Assembly (NCBI GenBank): GCA_903868035.1
Contig: CAIPTQ010000143.1
Span: forward strand, 1 to 12,967
Direction: 5' to 3'
Origin: an uncultured Phycisphaerales bacterium
Lineage (GTDB): Bacteria > Planctomycetota > Phycisphaerae > WQYP01
Length of the DNA: 12,967 nt
A program made the position numbers and the translations under genes. The notes below the pieces were generated by a model. That model searched no databases, was not told where the DNA came from, and was given only the letters and a program-made list of their open reading frames with translations. Position 1 is the stretch's first letter. Each line of letters begins with the position of its first letter. This document shows positions 1-5,258 of this stretch, one piece after another.

Positions 1-1
1 A

Positions 2-82
2 AAAGTGGACCAAAGTCGACACTAAGTTGACATCAAGTGAACGCACGTTGACGAAAAAGGGCACAAGTTGACGCAGGTTGGA
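2..82. repeat. Phased GTTGAC-type repeat array, possible IS end
   Basis: Nine-base units close to AAGTTGAC end at about positions 10, 20, 31, 42, 52, 72 and 82, with one slot near 62 degenerate. The step is 10 or 11 bases, one helical turn, so the units lie on one face of the DNA. The period is not a multiple of three, so this is not coding periodicity. Read on the minus strand the units are GTCAACTT and GTCCACTTTT. Multiple short repeats at the termini, thought to bind transposase, are known for IS21-family elements, so this may be one end of such an element lying left of the window. No istA or istB is visible here. A multi-site operator is the alternative. Confidence 0.5.
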
Positions 83-305
83 GCAGGCGAAACTCCGGAC
101 AGGCGGACATGCACCCCTGGGAAAGGGAGCGGATTTTATTGACCTTTGTTCCCAAAGTGCCATCCATTTACCACCGATAACTTCCTCCAGTGAGGGCCTG
201 TGAAGCATCGTTCCGGGCCATGGAGGCTGGCGGCTCCCGCGGTCTCCGCGATGCCGGCGTCTGGTTTGCCGGGTTCGCAGTTGGGGAGTCCTTTCGGGTG
301 GCGCC
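83..305. other. No supported gene
   Basis: This stretch separates the phased repeat from the first plausible ORF. A minus-strand frame is open from about 210 through the left edge of the window and another spans 136-321. Neither has a recognisable motif, a convincing ribosome binding site or a familiar protein pattern. I see no RNA gene or terminator. It may be flanking debris of a mobile element. Confidence 0.4.
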
Positions 306-518
306 ATGCTTGACCGGCCACTGGTGTTTGGCAACGATGTTCCCTCCATCATGATTTATCATGAACAGATCAACCGGTTCCACAGTTTTTTCGATTCGCT
401 GCGGGTGCGGATTGAGACGTCGCGGTTCCAGCAGAGTTTTGAGTTGATCAAGTTCCCGTCGCTGACGAACCAGCATGTGGAGGAGTTGCTGGACCAGTTG
501 AGCGCGGTGGAGAACTGA
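306..518 (+). CDS. Small hypothetical protein, possibly a truncated remnant
   Basis: A 70-residue ORF starts at ATG 306, with a weak GGGTGG purine stretch upstream. I do not recognise the family. The protein is mostly charged and aromatic: a FHSFFDSLRVRIE segment near residues 25-37 and a probable C-terminal helix (EELLDQLSAVEN). There is no signal peptide or membrane segment. Codons in the last third (GCG, GTG, CTG, TTG) match neighbouring real genes, which supports coding. The first residues read like the middle of a protein, and the DNA to the left looks like mobile-element material. It could therefore be the C-terminal remainder of a longer disrupted gene, but a complete small protein is equally possible. 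Confidence 0.45.
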   Translation: MLDRPLVFGNDVPSIMIYHEQINRFHSFFDSLRVRIETSRFQQSFELIKFPSLTNQHVEELLDQLSAVEN

Positions 519-525
519 GAAGGCG

Positions 526-588
526 GAAGCAAGAAGTAAGAAGTCAGAAGCAGGAAGCAAGAAGCAAGAAGAAAGAAGGCGGGAGGCG
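526..588. repeat. Heptamer tandem array (GAAGYAR)n
   Basis: Nine consecutive 7-base units can be read: GAAGCAA, GAAGTAA, GAAGTCA, GAAGCAG, GAAGCAA, GAAGCAA, GAAGAAA, then the degenerate GAAGGCG and GGAGGCG. It fills most of the gap between the small ORF and dprA. On the minus strand the unit is TGACTTC or TTGCTTC, the same family as the array between accB and accC (8321-8376) but in opposite orientation. Heptanucleotide short tandem repeats of this kind are known from cyanobacterial genomes; their function is unknown. Confidence 0.85.
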
Positions 589-607
589 GATATTGATCCG
601 CGTTCGG

Positions 608-635
608 TTGTTTTTTGGGGGAAAGCGTTTATATT
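608..635 (+). promoter_or_regulatory. Possible dprA promoter
   Basis: TTGTTT (608-613) and TATATT (630-635) are 16 bases apart. If this promoter is used, transcription would begin near the GTG at 642, giving a leaderless dprA message starting inside the longer TTG-initiated frame. The match is modest and nothing else supports it. Confidence 0.25.
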
Positions 636-1853
636 CCCGGCGTGGATTTGAAGGAACAATCTCGGCTGATTTCCTGGCTGCGGCTGACGCGCCTGCGCGG
701 CGTGGGGCCGGTGTTGGTGAAGCGGTTGCTGGAGAAACTGGGGTCGCCGGAGGGGATTTTGACGGCGCATCCGGGGGTATTGGCGGGCGTGGAGGGGATA
801 GGGACGATCAAGGCGAATCAGGTGGTGACTTCCGCGCCGGAGACGCTGGCCGAGGCGACGGCGGAATTTTCGCGGGTGATGGAAAGCGGGTACACGCTGC
901 TGACGCTGGATGATGGGCGGTATCCGCCGGGGCTCAAGCCGATTGGCGATCCGCCAATTGTGTTGTATGTGCGGGGGGAAATTCAGCCGGGCGATGCCGT
1001 GGCGGTGGGGATGGTGGGGGCGCGGAACTGCACGTTGTACGGGCGGGAGCAGGCGCAAAAGCTGGCGCGGCACCTGGCGGAGCACGGGTTGACCGTCATC
1101 TCGGGCGGGGCGCGGGGGATTGACACCTGTGCGCACCTGGGGGCGCTGCAGGGGGGCGGGCGGACGATTGTGGTGACGGGGTGCGGGCTGAGGCACACGT
1201 ATCCGCCGGAGAATGAGGCGCTGTATGAGCGGATCGTGAAGGAGGGTCGCGGGGCGGTGATTTCGGAACTGCCGCTGGAGGCCCCGCCGGTGGCGGAGAA
1301 TTTTCCGCCGCGGAACCGGATCATCGCGGGGATGTCGCTGGGGATTGTGGTGGTGGAGGCGAATTTGCAGTCCGGCTCGCTGATCACGGCACGGCTGGCG
1401 GCGGCGGACTATGGGCGCGAGGTTTTCGCGCTACCGGGGCGGGTGGATTCGCCGGCGAGCGCGGGGACGCATCAGTTGATCAAGACGGCGACGGCACATC
1501 TGGTGGAGTCGGCGGAGGATGTGCTGGGGCACCTGGGGGATGTGGGGCGGTTGCTTTCTCAAGTGAGCGCGGCGTCGGTCGCGGGGGCGAGCGTAGGCCC
1601 AGGGATTGTAATCCCTGGGCTTGATGGGAAGGAGAGGACGTTATTTTCCGAGGCACCGGCTGCACCGAAAGAGCCGGTGGTTTTGACGAGCGTGCAGGAG
1701 AAGATTGTCGCGGCAATGGGGCAGGGGGCTTCGGTGGATGAGATTGTGGAGGGGGCGGGACTGCCGGCGCAGGTGGTGATGGCGGAGTTGACGTTGTTGC
1801 AGATTCAGGGGAAGGTGAAGCGGCTGGGGGGGAATCGGTTTGGGGTTGCATAG
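615..1853 (+). CDS. dprA: DNA-processing protein DprA/Smf
   Basis: DprA binds incoming single-stranded DNA during natural transformation and loads RecA on it; it is also widespread in bacteria not known to transform. Residues 21-70 form a helix-hairpin-helix-like region (RLRGVGPVLVKRLLEKLG). Residues 100-300 form the Rossmann-fold core with VGARNCT (134-140), SGGARGID (163-170), GCG...YPPEN (189-200), FPPRNRIIAGMS (230-241), SGSLITARLA (253-262) and EVFALPG (269-275). Residues 350-412 are the C-terminal winged-helix domain (VQEKIVAAM...GKVKRLGGNRF). At 412 residues the length is normal. The start is uncertain: no ATG exists near the N-terminus, TTG 615 is the longest choice, and GTG 642 or TTG 648 are alternatives; none has a clear ribosome binding site. 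The linker before the winged helix contains an in-frame palindrome (1597-1620). Family assignment is secure. Confidence 0.96.
   Translation: MGESVYIPGVDLKEQSRLISWLRLTRLRGVGPVLVKRLLEKLGSPEGILTAHPGVLAGVEGIGTIKANQVVTSAPETLAEATAEFSRVMESGYTLLTLDDGRYPPGLKPIGDPPIVLYVRGEIQPGDAVAVGMVGARNCTLYGREQAQKLARHLAEHGLTVISGGARGIDTCAHLGALQGGGRTIVVTGCGLRHTYPPENEALYERIVKEGRGAVISELPLEAPPVAENFPPRNRIIAGMSLGIVVVEANLQSGSLITARLAAADYGREVFALPGRVDSPASAGTHQLIKTATAHLVESAEDVLGHLGDVGRLLSQVSAASVAGASVGPGIVIPGLDGKERTLFSEAPAAPKEPVVLTSVQEKIVAAMGQGASVDEIVEGAGLPAQVVMAELTLLQIQGKVKRLGGNRFGVA
1597..1620. repeat. 24-bp perfect palindrome inside dprA
   Basis: The arms GCCCAGGGATT and AATCCCTGGGC are exact reverse complements separated by GT. 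The element lies in frame in dprA and encodes roughly GPGIVIPG, in the variable linker between the Rossmann core and the winged helix. It resembles palindromic elements that colonise tolerant positions of genes, such as Rickettsia palindromic elements. A sequence constrained only by protein would not be expected to give an 11-bp perfect stem. Confidence 0.85.
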
Positions 1854-2119
1854 GCGGGCGACAGAACGTAACCACGAAGACGTACGAAAAATCTCCAGTT
1901 CGAGAGACAGGCCGAGCAGCTCGACCTACCCTGGGAATATTGCGGGCGTCATGCCTGACCAATTCCCTGACCCACTTGGACCCTTGTACGGGCCAGAGGT
2001 AGGAGTATATTGTCTTCGGTGGTTCGTGGCGCGCGCCGCGGAACTATGAGCTGCCGGGTTCTTCGCTACAATGCCTGTTTAAAGATATTCTCACCCTGAA
2101 GCGGCTATGAGGCAGAATT
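1854..2119. other. Gap after dprA with a repeat fragment
   Basis: No convincing gene is present. Positions 1870-1890 (AACCACGAAGACGTACGAAAA) look like a fragment of the octamer family seen at 9753-9823. A GGCGCGCGCC palindrome lies near 2029-2038. An open frame across 1840-2049 has no recognisable features and starts inside dprA. I see no rho-independent terminator for dprA. Confidence 0.5.
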
Positions 2120-2593
2120 GTGGACCGGAAATATACGATTGATAGTTGTCTTGATTTCCAGACAGGGCGTTTGCCTGACGGGCGGCAGGTGCTTTTGGGG
2201 CTTTTGTGCCCGGTTGCTTCGGCGATTGTGTTTTCGCCAGAAGGCGATTACCAGGAGGTGCTAGAACGCGCGCTTGTATTTTTGAAGCGGCGGCCTAATG
2301 GGATTTTTGATACCTACGATGAGCGCATCAAGCCGGAAATTGAGTTGTGGAAGCTGGAGCTGGGGTGGATGCCGCGGCCGATCGTAGTGAAAAAGTTTGC
2401 GGTGGATAACTTGGGAGTGCGCGTAGAAGATTACCCGACCTATTTTGAGGATCTGGATGCCCCGACAATTGCTGCGGACGAGCGCGAGGAACTTACGAAA
2501 TCCAAAGCAGAGTGGGACCGGGAGGGGATGTATGTGCTCTGGTGGGGAAAGGACTACTGGATGGCCAGCGACGGGAGTGTTGATTCGACGTGA
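2120..2593 (+). CDS. Hypothetical protein, 157 aa
   Basis: I do not recognise a named family. The ORF starts at GTG 2120, with GAGGCAG five to ten bases upstream as a plausible ribosome binding site. The protein is soluble and acidic with no signal peptide or membrane span. It opens with YTIDSCLDFQTGRLPDGRQVLLGLLCP, ends with VLWWGKDYWMASDGSV, and has an acidic helical stretch in between (DEREELTKSKAEWDREG). The regular alternation of hydrophobic and polar residues and host-like codon use support a real gene. It is followed 22 bases later on the same strand by a NUDIX hydrolase, so the two are probably co-transcribed. No catalytic motif is visible. Confidence 0.75.
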   Translation: MDRKYTIDSCLDFQTGRLPDGRQVLLGLLCPVASAIVFSPEGDYQEVLERALVFLKRRPNGIFDTYDERIKPEIELWKLELGWMPRPIVVKKFAVDNLGVRVEDYPTYFEDLDAPTIAADEREELTKSKAEWDREGMYVLWWGKDYWMASDGSVDST

Positions 2594-2615
2594 ACATGCG
2601 CCTTAGGAGTGAATT

Positions 2616-3083
2616 GTGGCTGATGTTCGAGCGGATGCCGTGGCGGTGTATGTGTATCGGCGGATGCCGGGGGTGGAGTTTTTGCAGGTGCGGCGGTCGG
2701 CGGCGACGGGGGAGTATCAGGGGTCGTGGCAGACGGTGTACGGGGGCGTACACGCGGGGGAGACGGCGATGGCGGCGGCGGTGCGGGAGTTGAAGGAGGA
2801 GACGGGGCTGGTGCCGGTGGCGATGTGGCAGGTGGAATATTTGGAGACGTTTTATTTCATGGTGAAGGATTATGTGTTGCTGATGCCGGTGTTCGCGGTG
2901 GAGGTGGGGCGGGAGGCGGCGGTGGTGCTGAATGAGGAGCATGACCGGGTGCGGTGGGTGGCGGAGGCGGAGGTGGGGAGTGCGTTCATGTGGCGGACGC
3001 AGCGGGAGGCGGTGGGGATTTTGCTGGCGGGGCTGCACGGGGGCGGCGGGGTAAGGGAGTATTTGGATGTGAAATTAAAGTAA
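2616..3083 (+). CDS. NUDIX hydrolase
   Basis: NUDIX enzymes hydrolyse nucleoside diphosphates linked to another group, using divalent metal. The full Nudix box GX5EX7REUXEEXGU runs from G43 to L65, with E49 and the metal-binding REL-K-EE cluster at 57-62. The start is GTG 2616, with AGGAG at 2604-2608 seven bases upstream. At 155 residues it is a single-domain member. The pattern before the box (RRSAATGEYQGSWQTVYGG) and the later EEHDRVRWV resemble dihydroneopterin-triphosphate pyrophosphatases of folate synthesis (NudB-like), but substrate cannot be read from sequence alone and no folate genes are nearby. It lies 22 bases after the unknown gene at 2120-2593. Confidence 0.93.
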   Translation: MADVRADAVAVYVYRRMPGVEFLQVRRSAATGEYQGSWQTVYGGVHAGETAMAAAVRELKEETGLVPVAMWQVEYLETFYFMVKDYVLLMPVFAVEVGREAAVVLNEEHDRVRWVAEAEVGSAFMWRTQREAVGILLAGLHGGGGVREYLDVKLK

Positions 3084-3197
3084 GCACCGGATCCCAACCG
3101 ACATCACTTAAAAAGAGATGTATATTTCAGCATGCTTTTATCAAACCATTCAATAAAGGACGTGGGTCCGAGCGTCGTAAGGGTCGCAGTTTCGTGA

Positions 3198-3743
3198 TCA
3201 TAAGGTATACACCACGTCGAATTCATCATCAATCCAGCAATCAAGATCACCGGTACCGTAGTCAAAAAAGGGCGTAATCGAGGTGGCTGATCGTGGAAAT
3301 CCCTCAATTCCCTCCAACCTCGCACGATAGACCGGAATCGCCTGTATCGGGATGATGTTGCCGGAGGATTGGGTGAAATGGCACACTCCCAGCTCGGAAT
3401 CAAGGCGAACATAATCCGGCGGCAACCCGCCGACGCCGCCGGCGTGCTCCTGGGTGGGAAAGCCAAAATACATGATCTCAGCGGTCGACAGTTCAATTGC
3501 CAGAAGCCAGTACCGATGATCATCACCGCGCCGCTTTCGGCGTGGTGTGATCGCTTGGAGGTCATGCGCCTCCAGGATCAAACCCCGGGACTTGGAATTA
3601 GCGGGTAGCCCAATTATGTCGGCAATGACCCCAAGGGCGGTTATCCGATTCTGATTCAGTAACGCATTCCATACCCCGCTGCGGCACCGGAGATGATCGG
3701 GCATTATCTCGTATTCAGGAAATACTGCGGCAATCTTGGACAT
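3198..3743 (-). CDS. Hypothetical protein, probably frameshifted at 3' end
   Basis: I do not recognise the family. I chose ATG 3743 over the upstream GTG 3767 because GGAGAG sits just before it. The 181-residue frame ends in FDVVYTL and a TGA at 3198-3200. Removing one T in the coding-strand run CCTTATG (plus-strand 3201-3206) would give VYTYDHETATL and keep the frame open to a TAA at 3104-3106, adding a protein-like tail that includes TSFIEWFDKSML. The intact gene may therefore be 3104-3743, about 212 residues. The layout of the tail recalls SUKH/SMI1-like proteins, but this is only a resemblance. Base composition is less G-skewed than the neighbours, which suggests later acquisition. It is convergent with the NUDIX gene and divergent from murQ. 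Confidence 0.65.
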   Translation of the reverse strand: MSKIAAVFPEYEIMPDHLRCRSGVWNALLNQNRITALGVIADIIGLPANSKSRGLILEAHDLQAITPRRKRRGDDHRYWLLAIELSTAEIMYFGFPTQEHAGGVGGLPPDYVRLDSELGVCHFTQSSGNIIPIQAIPVYRARLEGIEGFPRSATSITPFFDYGTGDLDCWIDDEFDVVYTL

Positions 3744-3835
3744 AATCTCTCCGGCACGGGGAGACACTGATACATCTCAAACACCCAGAAAAGGGACGCC
3801 ACAGAGGCGTATGGCCTGCATGCACATCCAAGGGG

Positions 3836-3864
3836 TTGGAGAGGCGTCCATTTGGGTCTACACT
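3836..3864 (+). promoter_or_regulatory. murQ promoter, probably giving a leaderless mRNA
   Basis: TTGGAG (3836-3841) and TACACT (3859-3864) are separated by exactly 17 bases. The -10 ends six bases before the murQ ATG (3871), so the expected transcription start falls on or next to the start codon. No ribosome binding site lies in the intervening bases. Confidence 0.5.
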
Positions 3865-3870
3865 ACGGGC

Positions 3871-4791
3871 ATGATAATCGATCGCTCGCATATTCATACC
3901 GAATTGCCCAACCCCGCCAGCAGCCAGTTGGATGTCCTGCCCGTGGCGGATGCGGTGGCGCTGATGCAGGCGGAGGATGAGCGGATGGTGGCGGCGGTGG
4001 GTGCGCGCGGGGCGGAGTTGGGGCGGGCGGTGGAGATGGTGGCGCGGGCGTTTGCTGCCGGGGGGCGGCTGAGTTATGTGGGGGCGGGGACTTCCGGGAG
4101 GCTGGGGGTGTTGGATGCGGCGGAGTGTCCGCCGACGTTTTGCTCCGAGCCGGGAATGGTGCTCGGGATGATTGCCGGGGGGGAGGCGGCGCTGCGGCAC
4201 AGTATTGAGGCGGTGGAGGACGACGCGGCGGCGGGACGCGAGGCGATGCGGGAACTGGGCGTGCGGGAACGCGACGTGGTGATGGGGATCGCGGCCGGGG
4301 GCACGACGCCGTATGTACACGGGGCGCTCATCGAGGCGGCGGGGCGCGGGGCGCGGACGATTTTTCTGGTGTGTACGGACCCGGGGCATGTGGGGTTGCC
4401 GGGGGGAACCGGGGGGGGGGTGCCGGAGTTGTGGATTGCGATAGACACGGGGCCGGAGGTGCTGACGGGCTCGACGCGGCTGAAGGCGGGGACGGCGACG
4501 AAGCTGGTGCTGAACCGGATCACGACACTGGCGATGGTGCAGATTGGGAAGACGTATGGAAATTTGATGGTGGACATTGACGCGACGAAGAACGCCAAGC
4601 TGGTGGATCGGGCGGCGCGGATCATTGCGCGGGTGACGGGGCTGGGGCGGGAGGAGGCGCTGGGGCTGCTGGAGGCGTCGGGCGGTAAGGTGAAGCGGGC
4701 GCTGGTGATGCAGCACAAGGGGTGCGACTTGTTCACGGCGGACCGGCTGCTGGAGGCGGCGGGAGGGAAGCTGCGCGGGGTGATCGGGTAG
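3871..4791 (+). CDS. murQ: N-acetylmuramic acid 6-phosphate etherase
   Basis: MurQ cleaves the D-lactyl ether of MurNAc-6-phosphate to GlcNAc-6-phosphate and D-lactate, a cytoplasmic step of peptidoglycan recycling. The 306-residue length from ATG 3871 is normal; an in-frame extension back to 3736 is unlike the family and is rejected. The SIS-domain core is clear: YVGAGTSGRLGVLDAAECPPTF (69-90), with E85 and E116 at the spacing of the two catalytic glutamates known in E. coli MurQ (E83, E114). GPEVLTGSTRLKAGTATKLVLN and YGNLMVDIDAT follow. The usual GIAASGRTPYV reads GIAAGGTTPYV (139-149), replacing the conserved Ser and Arg. A run of ten G at 4411-4420 lies in a Gly-rich loop. The next gene starts three bases after the stop. 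Confidence 0.96.
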   Translation: MIIDRSHIHTELPNPASSQLDVLPVADAVALMQAEDERMVAAVGARGAELGRAVEMVARAFAAGGRLSYVGAGTSGRLGVLDAAECPPTFCSEPGMVLGMIAGGEAALRHSIEAVEDDAAAGREAMRELGVRERDVVMGIAAGGTTPYVHGALIEAAGRGARTIFLVCTDPGHVGLPGGTGGGVPELWIAIDTGPEVLTGSTRLKAGTATKLVLNRITTLAMVQIGKTYGNLMVDIDATKNAKLVDRAARIIARVTGLGREEALGLLEASGGKVKRALVMQHKGCDLFTADRLLEAAGGKLRGVIG

Positions 4792-4794
4792 ACC

Positions 4795-5163
4795 ATGGAA
4801 ATGCTTTACGGCAGATGCCGGGTGTGCGGGTACTCGCTGATGCGGCTGACGGAGCCGCGGTGCCCGGAGTGCGGGACGGCGTTTGATCCGGACGATCCGC
4901 GGACGATTCAGGTGTTTGAGCCGCCGGCATGGGCGCGGTTTGTGGCGAAGAAGATCACGGTGTGGACGGTGTTTCCGGTATTTTTGGCGGGCGGGGCGTA
5001 CATCGGGGCGCGGTTTGGGCTGCGGAATGTGCTGATGGCGGATGTGCTGACGGTGCCGCTGGTGGTGATTGGCGCGGGGACGTTGTACACGGTGATGGTG
5101 CGGCTGCGGTTCCGGCTGTGGGAACGGCGGCGGCGGAAGCGGATGAAGGATTCTTTGCGTTAG
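4795..5163 (+). CDS. Zinc-ribbon membrane protein
   Basis: The 122-residue protein begins with a zinc ribbon: C8 and C11 (CRVC), then C23 and C26 (CPEC), followed by DPDDPRT. Two hydrophobic segments follow, about residues 52-75 (ITVWTVFPVFLAGGAYIGA) and 80-103 (VLMADVLTVPLVVIGAGTL). It ends in a strongly basic tail (RLRFRLWERRRRKRMK), which should stay in the cytoplasm with the zinc ribbon. The start ATG 4795 is three bases after the murQ stop, so translation is probably coupled. Function is unknown. Proteins with an N-terminal CxxCGYxL...CPECG ribbon and one or more membrane spans are, from memory, abundant in planctomycetes; this is the main taxonomic clue in the window. Confidence 0.85.
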   Translation: MEMLYGRCRVCGYSLMRLTEPRCPECGTAFDPDDPRTIQVFEPPAWARFVAKKITVWTVFPVFLAGGAYIGARFGLRNVLMADVLTVPLVVIGAGTLYTVMVRLRFRLWERRRRKRMKDSLR

Positions 5164-5258
5164 CCGGCCAGTCCTTAAATCTTCAATCTTCCCGATTAAA
5201 CGAAATGCATCGGGCGGTTTGACGTTATTTAGACGGATGCTGTTTTTCGGAGTAGCTC

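Noticed and set aside
526..588. CRISPR-like array
   Set aside because: The units are seven bases with no spacers and no cas genes nearby; it is a short tandem repeat. The same holds for 8321-8376.
168..1196. Minus-strand 342-residue ORF
   Set aside because: It is antisense to dprA, its composition is Arg/Pro/His-rich as expected from the complement of G-rich coding DNA, and part of it is the translated heptamer repeat.
1840..2049. Small ORF after dprA
   Set aside because: It starts inside dprA in another frame, includes the octamer fragment and has no recognisable features.
3104..3565. Independent minus-strand gene of 153 residues
   Set aside because: Most of it is out of frame with the better 3198-3743 gene; only its last 30 or so residues look protein-like and are explained as the frameshifted tail.
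3736..3870. N-terminal extension of murQ from 3736
   Set aside because: It overlaps the divergent gene start, is not like MurQ, and contains the likely promoter; ATG 3871 gives the family length.
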